Assembly (NCBI GenBank): GCA_019359015.1
Contig: JAHHID010000013.1
Span: forward strand, 48,585-112,584
Direction: 5' to 3'
DNA length: 64,000 nucleotides
Source of the DNA: Spirirestis rafaelensis WJT71-NPBG6
Lineage (GTDB): Bacteria > Cyanobacteriota > Cyanobacteriia > Cyanobacteriales > Nostocaceae
Below the pieces are notes generated by a model, which worked only from the letters and a program-made list of their open reading frames with translations, did no database searches and was not told the DNA's origin. Positions 43,711 to 53,069 of this stretch are shown piece by piece. The stretch's first letter is position 1. Every line of letters begins with the position of its first letter. Position numbers and translations under genes: made by a program.

Positions 43711-44244
43711 CTAAACTACCTGATTTTTCACGCGATAAAAAAGCAACACAACACCGTTTTTGTAAATCTTGCTGTCGGTAAGTTCCAGGGAAGTCTGCTT
43801 GACTACTCCCGAAAAAAGTGGAATCCCTGAACCCAACAGTAAAGGATTCAACTTCAAGATTATCTCGTCAATCAAGTTCTCGGCAAATAGCGTTGTGGCT
43901 AAATCAGCACCCCCGCAGAGGTATATGTCTTTGCCAGTTTCATCCTTCAACCCTCTAACGAATTCAACAATTTTCTCGGAAACGATCGCAACATTCTCAT
44001 CCGGACTTTCCTTCATCGTGTGCGAGATAACATACTGTTTCATGGTTGGGTAAGGATTGGTTACACCTTCTTTTAGCCCCACCTCGTATGTCTTGCGTCC
44101 CATCAAAACGGCATCAAACCACTTGAAAGACTCTAAATAATCAGTTACATGCTCACCTTCAAAAAGAAAACCGTCAAATGAGCCGTCTTTGTGCGCGATA
44201 AACCCATCAACCGTGCAAGCCACGTAATACTTCAGTTTTCGCAT
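43711..44244 (-). CDS. Dihydrofolate-reductase-family (RibD C-terminal-like) protein, cassette type
   Basis: The 177-residue protein has KYYVACTVDGFIAHKDGS (5-22), VLMGRKTYEVGL (about 46-57) and the cofactor block IYLCGGADLATTLF (about 107-120). It matches the RibD C-terminal/DHFR-like family that is common in integron cassettes. The codons are preceded by AGGAGGTTAGACATG, in which GTTAGAC is also an attC-type core site. Composition differs from neighbours in having few HIP1 sites. It is probably acquired DNA (inference); the reaction is unknown. Confidence 0.8.
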   Translation of the reverse strand: MRKLKYYVACTVDGFIAHKDGSFDGFLFEGEHVTDYLESFKWFDAVLMGRKTYEVGLKEGVTNPYPTMKQYVISHTMKESPDENVAIVSEKIVEFVRGLKDETGKDIYLCGGADLATTLFAENLIDEIILKLNPLLLGSGIPLFSGVVKQTSLELTDSKIYKNGVVLLFYRVKNQVV

Positions 44245-44294
44245 GTCTAACCTCCTGAATCGTAGTCAGCGGTTTACCGCTCATAGCGTTAGGT
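44245..44294 (-). other. attC-like site
   Basis: On the minus strand ACCTAAC (RYYYAAC) and GTTAGAC (GTTRRRY) enclose an AGCGGTAAACCGCT hairpin, 50 bp in all, and the second core touches the ATG of the DHFR-like gene. That is the position an attC site takes in front of a downstream cassette. It is slightly shorter than typical attC sites, so chance is not excluded. Confidence 0.4.
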
Positions 44295-44436
44295 ATTATC
44301 TCAGATATTACAATGTCAGCAATTTCAATTGCGATTGTGACTATTATTTAAGCGGAAATATAATATAAATCTAATGTTTGTGACTGCGAAAATAGGCAGC
44401 AAACCTGAGCGAGCCATCGGCTGAGGCATGAACTTA

Positions 44437-45870
44437 CTAGCTCTTTAAGAAAGTCATGTTTTCTTCCCAGTCGTTGTAATGAATACATTGCTTTAGAAAC
44501 AGAGGTCGCACTTTGGATCTTTCTATCTCCCAATCTAAAACACGTAAAATGCAGCGCTCTAATGTCCACTTTAGATGACTTTTAGCACATATCACTGCGT
44601 CATATTCTTCTCTTTCAAATCTTCCACCATGAATCAGTCTATTTCTTATTGTTGATAATGATGTAGAAACTCTTCCACCTCCTAAAGACCATAAATCGCT
44701 GAGATCAATGTTGTAAAAATCACAAAATGACTTGAATGCAGTACCAAAGGATACTCTGTTTAGTTCGGAAATTTTCTCATAGATGAATTGCCTCTTTCTG
44801 CTTTGGTTATGTTCTTTACCCTTAAAGAAATCATGTTGCTTGATAAAACCTCTTAAATTATTTGAAAATATTTTCCAGTCATCACCTTCTAATATGTAGT
44901 TAAAATTAGAAGTATCGCGATAACCATTTACTAAATTCTCTAGTGCAGAGTAATAACTTAGGTATTCGCTTTCTAGTGAAGAGTCTTCACGATATGCAAC
45001 CTTTCCAATTGCATCGAATAAATGTTCTTTAAAAATGCAACTTCTACCAGACGATAGAGCTTGTGATATAAATTCTTCAAAGTCTCGAATCTCTATCAAA
45101 GTTTCATTGGATGAATGGTTAAAATCTTCTTTAGGGATAGAAATATCGCCTCTATAAAATTTAACTTTTTCGCCACTTAAGAAACCTTTATATCCGTAGC
45201 AAACAACTCTTCTACGCTCTGAAAACGACACTAGTTTTAGAAAAATTTCGATCTCTGGAAAAAGACTCTCACCTAGTTCATGTTCTGTCACGCCAACAAA
45301 TTCAGCGGCTAAAACTGATTCTGATATTCGAGTATTTTTTCTTTCTGGGTCATTATGGTGAAAATAGTAATTAATAAAATTAAATTTTAATCCCTCTATG
45401 ATTTCAAAAGACTTGCTCCTATGAGTTGTGACGGATACATTACCGTTGTAATGAAACTTAGGATAGGAAATAGGAGCAAGTTGCACACTCTGAGTTAGCC
45501 AGAAATAAAAATTTTTTTGATTTTCCTCAGTATCAGGTTGTTGAATAAACTCTCGAATCTTAAGATCAACTACCTCTGCCTCCAGGATACTAAATTCCTG
45601 GTTTGTACCGAAGTAAGATGTTTCTATACCTAAGTTGTAGACTTTTTTGGCAAAAATTTCTAATAAGTTGCCTGTCTGATTAGAAATAGTGCCGTTCAAT
45701 GAAAATACAAAAGGGATTTCTAATGGGGGAAACCTGTTCGCCTTGAATTGAGCTTTGAGAACCACTTTTTCATCTTGTCTTTTAGGAAAAACTACTTCGC
45801 AAGGAATATTTTCTAGTTTCTCTGTCTCAAATATTAATTCAGCACTAAATTTTAAGTTTTCCCTTACCAC
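44437..45870 (-). CDS. Apea-like HEPN-domain protein
   Basis: The 477-residue protein ends with a helical domain carrying IRNRLIHGGRF, where R409-H414 is the Rx4H motif of HEPN RNases. The N-terminal two thirds are beta-rich and not recognised. It is AT-rich with no HIP1 site, unlike its neighbours, suggesting transfer. The GTG start is the first available. The frame stays open 66 codons further into rtcA without a start codon, so the true N-terminus may have been lost at an insertion junction. A defence or RNA-cleavage role is plausible but unproven. Confidence 0.7.
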   Translation of the reverse strand: MVRENLKFSAELIFETEKLENIPCEVVFPKRQDEKVVLKAQFKANRFPPLEIPFVFSLNGTISNQTGNLLEIFAKKVYNLGIETSYFGTNQEFSILEAEVVDLKIREFIQQPDTEENQKNFYFWLTQSVQLAPISYPKFHYNGNVSVTTHRSKSFEIIEGLKFNFINYYFHHNDPERKNTRISESVLAAEFVGVTEHELGESLFPEIEIFLKLVSFSERRRVVCYGYKGFLSGEKVKFYRGDISIPKEDFNHSSNETLIEIRDFEEFISQALSSGRSCIFKEHLFDAIGKVAYREDSSLESEYLSYYSALENLVNGYRDTSNFNYILEGDDWKIFSNNLRGFIKQHDFFKGKEHNQSRKRQFIYEKISELNRVSFGTAFKSFCDFYNIDLSDLWSLGGGRVSTSLSTIRNRLIHGGRFEREEYDAVICAKSHLKWTLERCILRVLDWEIERSKVRPLFLKQCIHYNDWEENMTFLKS

Positions 45871-45935
45871 AATATTCTTGTCAGCTAAATACTCAACACT
45901 AAATATTTTACCGAATATCTCGAAGTACCGTCCTT

Positions 45936-46982
45936 TTAACTTCCCAAAGGTTCCACTAGCACTATCTTCTCCACATCATCCACCATTACTCGCGCCAATC
46001 CAAACTGCTCAATTACCGCTGCATTTGTCGTCAAATGCAGACTGACGTCAGCCACGCGATACTGACTTTTATCGCTAGCTAAAGCAGCCGGTAGCAATAA
46101 CTGATCCGCCAAATGTTCATCTACAGGTGCGCTTGTTTGATGAAACTTCAGCAATTCCTCACAAGCGATTTCGGCAACTTTTTCTGATGACAACCGCTTC
46201 TCTCCCAACCCAGCAAACCCAGCTAAACTATTCTTATATTTAGCGGTGAGAAACAAACCCGCACCTGGTGCAATACCTTTTTCTCGCAATGCTTGCACAG
46301 TAACTTTTAATTTGGCTTCTTGTAATAAATTCTGAGCGCGATTTGCCATTCTTTGGGGAATGTTTGCAGGTAATTCTGTTACCACTGCCAGTCCCCGCAC
46401 TTGTTGTAAATCACCACGTTCTAGCAAGTTGATACCAGTGGGTTTTTTACCGCCACTTACGTGCAATTGCAGTTCTCCCCCACCTTGAGGATACCATCCC
46501 CAAGCGCCAAGCTTTACTTGAGCCTCCACACCCATTTGCTGTAACATTGGCAGATAGACTTGCTCAATGTACGTCGTTGAAGGGCTAAAAGCAACGTGAG
46601 TTCCACCTCGTAGCGTCACTTGGGAATCACCATCAGCTAGCGCCAGAGGTAGTAAGACAGTCTGCAATACTAAAGTAACAGCACCAGCAGAACCCCCTTC
46701 TCGTGCTTCGCTGACATCAAAGGTGTAATTTCCCGCTTGCACAGAACTACCGGGAGTGAATTCTAGCATCATTGAACCGAAAGCATCACCCCGCAGTTTG
46801 GCATGACAAATTGCCGCAGCAGCACGAACAGATGTCAAGTGTTGTGCTGCTAATCCCGGCTTTTTGCGTTTAGCGCGAATGTTGTAAATGCGTATGGGTT
46901 CACCAGTGATGGCAGCGAGACTCAAGGAAGTGCGGAGAACTTGTCCCCCACCTTCTCCATAGGAACCGTCAATTTCAATCAT
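45936..46982 (-). CDS. rtcA: RNA 3'-terminal phosphate cyclase
   Basis: The 348-residue enzyme starts MIEIDGSYGEGGGQVLRTSL, the RtcA signature, and has GGTHVAFSPSTTYIEQVYLP and a long central insert domain. It converts RNA 3'-phosphate to the 2',3'-cyclic phosphate through an AMP intermediate. The ATG at 46982 is preferred to the TTG at 46994. No rtcB or rtcR is adjacent. Confidence 0.9.
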   Translation of the reverse strand: MIEIDGSYGEGGGQVLRTSLSLAAITGEPIRIYNIRAKRKKPGLAAQHLTSVRAAAAICHAKLRGDAFGSMMLEFTPGSSVQAGNYTFDVSEAREGGSAGAVTLVLQTVLLPLALADGDSQVTLRGGTHVAFSPSTTYIEQVYLPMLQQMGVEAQVKLGAWGWYPQGGGELQLHVSGGKKPTGINLLERGDLQQVRGLAVVTELPANIPQRMANRAQNLLQEAKLKVTVQALREKGIAPGAGLFLTAKYKNSLAGFAGLGEKRLSSEKVAEIACEELLKFHQTSAPVDEHLADQLLLPAALASDKSQYRVADVSLHLTTNAAVIEQFGLARVMVDDVEKIVLVEPLGS

Positions 46983-47127
46983 GCGCTTGTGCAATAACTT
47001 TGTATTATTGTAGTATTACAAGTTTACAATGTGTAGAAATAGTTTGTCATACTGTTAAGCAATAAGAATTATTGCTCTAGTTGTCTGCTTTTTACTTTGC
47101 AAGTTAGGAGAGTAAAGCGGTAAAGTG

Positions 47128-47706
47128 CTATGCAAAAATAATTTGTAAATCTAATACAAAACCAGGAAGAACATCCTCACCAGATAAACTAGTAGGGGAT
47201 TGTAAAACTTCCACCTCTACCAAAGGTCGATAAATTTCCACTTGTTTATCTTTAGGATTAATCAACCAACCTAAACGCAAACCATTTTCTATATATTCGC
47301 GCATTTTTGCTTGAGTATCTTCTAAATCATCACTTTCAGATACTAATTCCACTGCAAAATCAGGACACAAAGGTAAAAATTTCTTTCGTTGACTTGAAGT
47401 GAGTGCATCCCATCTTTCCATCTTTATCCAAGAGGCATCGGGGGAACGAGTTGCACCATTTGGTAGTTTAAAACCTGTAGATGAGTCAAAAGCTTTTCCA
47501 ATATTATTTTGACGACTCCAAAACCATATTTGACCTAATAAATCAAAGTTACGGTTTCCGGTTTCTCCCCCAGTGGGTGACATAATAACTAATTCTCCAT
47601 ATCGCGTTAATTCGAGACGTAATTCTTTGTTAAAAATAACAACTTGTTCAAATTGCTCGTCTGTAAATTTCAGATTTGGGGGTAACTGTAAAGTTAAGGC
47701 ACTCAT
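47128..47706 (-). CDS. Uma2-family (DUF820) PD-(D/E)xK nuclease-like protein
   Basis: The 192-residue protein has the Uma2 layout: MSPTGGETGNRN (about 53-64), PDASWI, then DFAVELVSESDDLEDTQAKMREY with the catalytic-type D, E and K positions, and LGWLINPKDKQVEIYRP. This family is greatly expanded in cyanobacteria; its function is undetermined. It stands alone. Confidence 0.85.
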   Translation of the reverse strand: MSALTLQLPPNLKFTDEQFEQVVIFNKELRLELTRYGELVIMSPTGGETGNRNFDLLGQIWFWSRQNNIGKAFDSSTGFKLPNGATRSPDASWIKMERWDALTSSQRKKFLPLCPDFAVELVSESDDLEDTQAKMREYIENGLRLGWLINPKDKQVEIYRPLVEVEVLQSPTSLSGEDVLPGFVLDLQIIFA

Positions 47707-47743
47707 AGTTAATTATTCTCCAGAAAATCTTAGATTAGGCTGA

Positions 47744-49096
47744 TTAGTTCCTAATTTTTAATTCCAGCATCTTGCTCTTACCAGGATTCATCAAATTATA
47801 GGGGTCAACCATTTCCTTAAATCTTAGATGTTCGGGAGCGATCGCTCTTTTCCAACCTTCTTCTATAAAATAGGAATGGGGATTGGCAATAAATACGCCT
47901 TTCTCTTCGTGATAGCGTATAATTTCATTCAGGCGTTCTTCGGTGGTAAAACGCACCAATTGCAAACCTGGATTCGCTATTACACCATTGGCACGAATAA
48001 ATTCTAAGTGCATCATCACCTCATCTCCAAAGTGGTGATACATGTGTTCAATTGTTTGCAAATTATCATTCGGGAAGATGCTTTGCAAGTATGTAATAGA
48101 ACTATCTTCACTTCTAGCGTGTAAGGTAGTGTGGTTCCAAGTAAATTCTCCCAAATTAACGCCTTTTCCGGCTTCTTCTGCTGCCTTTTGATAAGTAATT
48201 TTGCCGCCATATTGCTGCAACAATCCAGACAACGATTCTAAGTTGGGTTCGGCAATTATCAATAAAGCTGCATGACTACCATCAGGAATATATTGCCGTA
48301 AAGCGGTAAAATATTGGGGAATCGGTGATGCAAAGATGCCTATTTCTTTCTTAATTATGCCGTCGGCATTGGCTAAGGCTTGCCCAAACTTTACCGTTGT
48401 TATAAAGTCGTCAAAGGTGACAATCAATTCTGCCCAAGGATAAGCCGATGCTAAGGGAATTTCTAGTTCGGTGATAATGCCATTAATACCCCAAGCATGA
48501 TTGACTTTTTGCACATCATCACCGCGCAATTCAATAACACGCGGTTCATCTTCTAATGTGACGACTTTTAAAGCTAAAAGATTACCGCGATCGCCTAACA
48601 ATCCATATTGTATCGAACCAATCCCCCCACTACCACCAGCAATAAATCCGCCAATCGTTGCAGTGCGGTAAGTTGAAGGAGCCATCCGCATTTCCCAACC
48701 GATATCATGGGCTTTTTTATCCAACGCTGCTAACTTTACCCCAGCTTCAACTCGCGCGACTCCCGGTTTAACATAGAGAATCTCTTGCATCTTCGTCATA
48801 TCGACAATGACACCACCATGTAGGGGTACGCATTGTCCATAATTTCCCGTACCCGCACCCCGCACTGTTACCGGCACGCGGTATTTTACGCAAGCAGCGG
48901 CAACTTTTAACACTTCTGCTTCATTTGCCGGACGCATAACTAAATCCCCAACTTTCCCTGCCAGTTTGGGCACGAGAATTGGGCTAAAGGTATGATAATC
49001 CTGGGATAATTTCGCAACTTCTGAAGGTTTTGTGATAGTTTCTATACTTCCAAGAGTATTAATTAGCCTATCTAAATCGAATGATTTTGTTGTCAT
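47744..49096 (-). CDS. FAD-binding (PCMH-type) oxidoreductase, GlcD/D-lactate dehydrogenase-like
   Basis: The 450-residue form starts at 49096 (MTTKSF). The FAD-binding domain shows VMRPANEAEVLKVAAACVKYRVPVTVRG-like blocks (about 50-75), GAGTGNYGQCVPLHGG and GGFIAGGSGGIGS (about 140). The C-terminal half has NPHSYFIEEG and ends NLMNPGKSKML, the typical last block of the family. It probably oxidises a 2-hydroxyacid. The longer TTG/GTG form to 49180 adds an unlikely leader. Confidence 0.8.
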   Translation of the reverse strand: MTTKSFDLDRLINTLGSIETITKPSEVAKLSQDYHTFSPILVPKLAGKVGDLVMRPANEAEVLKVAAACVKYRVPVTVRGAGTGNYGQCVPLHGGVIVDMTKMQEILYVKPGVARVEAGVKLAALDKKAHDIGWEMRMAPSTYRTATIGGFIAGGSGGIGSIQYGLLGDRGNLLALKVVTLEDEPRVIELRGDDVQKVNHAWGINGIITELEIPLASAYPWAELIVTFDDFITTVKFGQALANADGIIKKEIGIFASPIPQYFTALRQYIPDGSHAALLIIAEPNLESLSGLLQQYGGKITYQKAAEEAGKGVNLGEFTWNHTTLHARSEDSSITYLQSIFPNDNLQTIEHMYHHFGDEVMMHLEFIRANGVIANPGLQLVRFTTEERLNEIIRYHEEKGVFIANPHSYFIEEGWKRAIAPEHLRFKEMVDPYNLMNPGKSKMLELKIRN

Positions 49097-49288
49097 AGTT
49101 ACAAAGTAAATCCTAAAATTGATAGAATATGAACTACAGATACACACCGATAAAGACAGATGATTTTTATTTATGTTCAACTGTGTTTATCGGTGGTTTG
49201 GATTTTGATGTTCAGGCGCTTTCATGCCATTTATTTAATATAAAGTTATATAAGGCACTCCAAAAGAAAAATTACAGCGCCTAGATTT

Positions 49289-49759
49289 TTAGCTGATTCG
49301 CAGTGTACATTCTAAAATTAACTTTTGATTTACCAAAGAATATGGTTGAATTTCTAAAGCGCGTTGAAAAGCTTTGATTGCTTCACCGTACTCGCCAAGT
49401 GCAGCGTAACACAAGCCCATACCGTGAAGTGCGCCAAAATGTACTGGTATTATTTCCACAACTTTCTGACAGTCTGCTAGCGACTTATGATACTTACGGC
49501 TGCTGTAATAGAGAAAAGCGCGACGATTCCAAGCTTCAGCAAAATCTGGTTGTTCGCCAATCAGTTGGTTCAGCACTGTTTCGGCTTCGTCTAGTTCCCC
49601 AGCGTCTAGTAACTTTTGACTGCGGTCAATGGTTTCCAGCCCATAAATTCCTTTTTGCTTGAACCAGATGCGCCAAAGTTTCCTAGTAGCATATTCGCGC
49701 ACTGTTTCGTCAGGATTTTTCAAGTCTTCAAGTAAGGAATTGATTGATAAAGAATCCAT
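49289..49759 (-). CDS. TPR-repeat protein
   Basis: The 156-residue protein carries about two and a half tetratricopeptide repeats in residues 50-148 (AEAWNRRAFLYYSSRKYHKS, then HGMGLCYAALGEYGEAIKAF). An N-terminal helical part begins DSLSINSLLEDL. It is presumably a small protein-protein interaction module; the partner is unknown. Confidence 0.8.
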   Translation of the reverse strand: MDSLSINSLLEDLKNPDETVREYATRKLWRIWFKQKGIYGLETIDRSQKLLDAGELDEAETVLNQLIGEQPDFAEAWNRRAFLYYSSRKYHKSLADCQKVVEIIPVHFGALHGMGLCYAALGEYGEAIKAFQRALEIQPYSLVNQKLILECTLRIS

Positions 49760-50015
49760 GAATTTGAGGTTTTAGATTGTATATTAGTAATTTCGCACAA
49801 AACTATCTAATTAAGTCACATTTAAAGGCATCTTTAAATTACGACAATTGCAAGTTAGGCAATTATCATGCTATTTGTTGTACTCAGTAATACTGTTAGT
49901 GTGTTTACGCAAAATATCAATTCATTAGCACAAACTTTATAAAAGGGAAAAGGGTGTCTTGGCAGTTGACAAATCCCTAGTAAATAATAGTTGATAAAAA
50001 GATAACAAAAAATAA

Positions 50016-51284
50016 ATGACAATGACTATGCCAAAACAAAACAGCGTTTCTCGGCATATTGTTCTGACTTCTCACCCCAGTCGTTCTGGTCCTAAACCGA
50101 CCGCGATTAACTGGGGAGCAGCTGACCCGATGCAACGAGGTCCAGTGATTGCTACATTAACAAAGTCCGCGCACCGCAATGTCATAGGCACTCATTCGGG
50201 TGGTTATGCGGTTTATCGCGCTTTAGCAGTGGCTAGCGGAGCGCTGCAATCAGATCACATAGCAGATTTAACCAACACGTCTCCAACACAGCGTATTGGA
50301 CCATATCCAAGCTGGTCTGACCCTGATAAAATTGTTTCTCTTGACCCTTATGGAGCGATCGCCTCTGAGGTGTTTGCATCCTACTACGAACAGGGATATG
50401 ATATCCGTCCGACGATCGCCATCACCAAAGCTCACATCAATATGCCCGAACTGCAAGAAGCGATCGCCAAAGGACGCTTGCAAGTTGATGGCAAAATTAT
50501 GAAAGCGGGTGGCGATTTGGTGGTGACTAAAGCGGCAATTGAGCCGGTTTGGTATTTACCAGGACTTGCCAAGCGGTTTAATATCACTGAAGGCGAATTG
50601 CGTCGCGCTTTATTTGAACAAACTGGGGGAATGTTTCCAGAATTGGTGACTAGATCGGATTTGGAGGTATTTTTGCCGCCAATTGGAGGTTTGACAGTGT
50701 ATATTATCGGTGATTTAGAAGCGATCGCCGATCCGAATAAACCTCTAGCAGTCAGGGTACATGATGAGTGCAACGGTTCGGATGTCTTCGGTTCGGATAT
50801 CTGCACTTGTCGTCCTTATCTGGTACATGGCATTGAGGTGTGCGTGCAAACAGCACAAGAAGGTGGTGCTGGGGTAATTGTTTATTGTCGCAAAGAGGGT
50901 CGCGCCCTTGGTGAGGTTACAAAATTCTTGGTTTACAATGCTCGCAAGCGTCAAGAAGGAGGCGATCGCGCTGATGCCTACTTTGAGCGTACTGAATGTG
51001 TGGCAGGTGTCCAAGATATGCGTTTCCAAGAACTAATGCCGGATGTGCTGCATTGGTTGGGTATTACCCGCATTGACCGCATGGTATCTATGAGTAATAT
51101 GAAGTTCGATGCCATAACTCAGTCGGGAATTGAGATTGTGGAACGAATTGCCATTCCAGATGATTTGATTCCTCAAGATGCACGGGTGGAAATGGAAGCG
51201 AAGAAAGCCGCTGGTTATTTTACCACAGGGGATGTGTTGGATGCAAATAGTTTAGCTGACATCAAGGGACGCTCTTTGGAGTAA
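50016..51284 (+). CDS. urc1: Urc1-like GTP cyclohydrolase II homologue (uracil catabolism)
   Basis: The 422-residue protein combines a long N-terminal region (about 1-220) with a RibA-type GTP cyclohydrolase II domain. The zinc cysteines C252, C263 and C265 keep the RibA spacing, in CNGSDVFGSDICTC. The N-terminal extension and motifs such as THSGGYAVYRALAVASG are those of Urc1, the first enzyme of the URC uracil degradation route described in yeast. urc4 and upp lie just downstream. It is not needed as a second riboflavin enzyme if a RibBA exists elsewhere. Confidence 0.85.
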   Translation: MTMTMPKQNSVSRHIVLTSHPSRSGPKPTAINWGAADPMQRGPVIATLTKSAHRNVIGTHSGGYAVYRALAVASGALQSDHIADLTNTSPTQRIGPYPSWSDPDKIVSLDPYGAIASEVFASYYEQGYDIRPTIAITKAHINMPELQEAIAKGRLQVDGKIMKAGGDLVVTKAAIEPVWYLPGLAKRFNITEGELRRALFEQTGGMFPELVTRSDLEVFLPPIGGLTVYIIGDLEAIADPNKPLAVRVHDECNGSDVFGSDICTCRPYLVHGIEVCVQTAQEGGAGVIVYCRKEGRALGEVTKFLVYNARKRQEGGDRADAYFERTECVAGVQDMRFQELMPDVLHWLGITRIDRMVSMSNMKFDAITQSGIEIVERIAIPDDLIPQDARVEMEAKKAAGYFTTGDVLDANSLADIKGRSLE

Positions 51285-51292
51285 GTTGAACT

Positions 51293-51404
51293 GGGCAATG
51301 GGCAATGGGCAATGGGCAATGGGAATTAAAGACGCTCGATTTTTGATGCGCGTTCTATTCTAATAGGATTCCTTCCATGCCCGATGCCCGATGCCCAATG
51401 CCCC
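51293..51404. repeat. Dispersed element with GGGCAAT tandem ends (copy B)
   Basis: Four GGGCAAT units, a core matching 4031-4124 (AATTAAAGACGCTC, TGATGCGCGTTCTA, TTCCATGCC) and CCCGATG/CCCAATG units form an inverted-repeat element between urc1 and urc4. Confidence 0.65.
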
Positions 51405-51442
51405 ATTCCCACTATTTTTGAAAGGAGATACGAACCGCTAAG

Positions 51443-52678
51443 ATGCCAAGAACGCTAAGGAAAGAGGGAAAGGAGTTGATTGCATATCTTCGTTCGCCGA
51501 TCGCTATTCGAGAACGTTGTGGGCAATTGTTTACATTGGCGACTGAAGATAAGTTGCCAAATTTTGGTTGTGATTTGATGCAGTTGGAAAAAGTAGCAGA
51601 TTATGTGATTGAGGTGATGCGGGGTGAGTACCCAAATTTAGATATTCCGTTTCACAGTCGTTGGCGACATTTTGAAGCTGGAGGTGTGCGACGTTTAACT
51701 CAGTTGGATGAGAAGTTGCTGGGAATGACACCGCAGCAGAAAGCAGCGGCTAAATTTGATTTGGCGGTTATTAGTGTTTTGTTGGATGCGGGAGCGGGGA
51801 ACAGTTGGCATTATTATGAGCATGAGACTGGTTTAGGTTATCAGCGAAGTGAAGGTTTGGCTGTTGCTAGTTTCCAGATGTTTTGTCAAGGTGCTTTTTC
51901 AAGTGAGCAAAAACAACCTTTACAAGCAGATGCTCAAAAATTGCAATTGTTAACAGAAGAAGAATTGGCGAATGGCTTTCAGGTAAATGCCGAAAATCCT
52001 TTGGTGGGGGTTTCTGGGCGGTTGAAGTTGTTGCAGAAATTAGGACAAGCTTTAGTTGCTTCTCCTGATTTATTTGGGTCAGAAAATCCGCGTCCCGGAA
52101 ATATGGTAAATTACTTAATGGGAAAATCTGAGAATCAGGCGATCGCTGCAACAACAGTTTTCGATGCAGTTCTTGAAGGACTGAGTGATATTTGGTCTGG
52201 ACGAGTTGAAGTTGCTGGAGTTAACTTGGGGGATGTCTGGTTTCACTCGGCTGTTGCTGATGATAATTTGGTGCCATTTCATAAACTGTCTCAATGGCTT
52301 ACCTATTCTCTGTTAGAACCACTACAAGAACTCGGTTTAGAAATTACTAATTTAGATGCTCTGACTGGATTGCCAGAATATCGCAATGGGGGATTGTGTC
52401 TTGATTTGGGACTTCTCAACGTCAAAGATTCGCAGATTTTGCGATCGTCTCATCCAGTATCATCAGAAATTATAGTTGAATGGCGTGCTTTGACTGTGAT
52501 TTTGTTGGATCGCATCGCCGTTACAGTGCGCGAAAAGTTGGGTATGAGTGCTTCGGAATTGCCACTGGTGAAAATCCTCCAAGGTGGAACTTGGACAGCT
52601 GGGCGAAAAATTGCCGCTGAACTCAGAACAGGTGGTGTCCCCCCTATACAAATAGAAAGCGATGGCACCGTATTCTAA
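51443..52678 (+). CDS. urc4: Urc4-like DUF1688 protein (uracil catabolism)
   Basis: The 411-residue protein matches the DUF1688/Urc4 family: IPFHSRWRHFEAGGVRRL (about 73-90), LDAGAGNSWHYYEHETG (about 116-132), RSEGLAVASFQMF and FHKLSQWLTYSLLEPL. Urc4 works with Urc1 in the URC pathway that breaks down uracil and releases urea; its exact reaction is not settled. It follows urc1 after a repeat element. GAAAGGAG about 20 bases upstream may serve as ribosome binding site. Confidence 0.85.
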   Translation: MPRTLRKEGKELIAYLRSPIAIRERCGQLFTLATEDKLPNFGCDLMQLEKVADYVIEVMRGEYPNLDIPFHSRWRHFEAGGVRRLTQLDEKLLGMTPQQKAAAKFDLAVISVLLDAGAGNSWHYYEHETGLGYQRSEGLAVASFQMFCQGAFSSEQKQPLQADAQKLQLLTEEELANGFQVNAENPLVGVSGRLKLLQKLGQALVASPDLFGSENPRPGNMVNYLMGKSENQAIAATTVFDAVLEGLSDIWSGRVEVAGVNLGDVWFHSAVADDNLVPFHKLSQWLTYSLLEPLQELGLEITNLDALTGLPEYRNGGLCLDLGLLNVKDSQILRSSHPVSSEIIVEWRALTVILLDRIAVTVREKLGMSASELPLVKILQGGTWTAGRKIAAELRTGGVPPIQIESDGTVF

Positions 52679-52829
52679 CTGTAAGTAGTTACAGTCAGCT
52701 TGAATTAAGGAGCGCCTTATTCTTAACGATTGTTTACATAATGTCAATTGTCATCTGAAGATAGCGATCGCTATCTATAGTTTATGAAAGCAACGCTTTA
52801 GAACAAAATTGGTATCAGGAGAAATAACT

Positions 52830-53069
52830 ATGAATGCTTACAAAAAATATATCACTATAGAAGATCCAAATAATGTAGTTTTATCAGGTTTACCTTTTAA
52901 ATCAGGACAACGGGTGGAAATAATTATTTTGGCAGAAGAGAATCCCAGAGCAGAAATTAGTCAAAAAGTCAAAAAATTATTTGATAAAACACAAGAAATT
53001 CCGGGAGTAAAAGAAATTACAGAAGAAGAAATTGCAGCCGAAATTGAAGCTTACCGTCGCGGCGGATGA
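52830..53069 (+). CDS. Antitoxin-like protein paired with PIN toxin
   Basis: The 79-residue acidic protein starts at the ATG behind AGGAG; a TTG at 52809 is disfavoured. It has a beta-rich N-terminus (KKYITIEDPNNVVLSGLPFK) resembling a swapped-hairpin DNA-binding fold, and a helical acidic C-terminus ending EIEAYRRGG. Its stop overlaps the start of the PIN gene by four bases (ATGA). Confidence 0.7.
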   Translation: MNAYKKYITIEDPNNVVLSGLPFKSGQRVEIIILAEENPRAEISQKVKKLFDKTQEIPGVKEITEEEIAAEIEAYRRGG

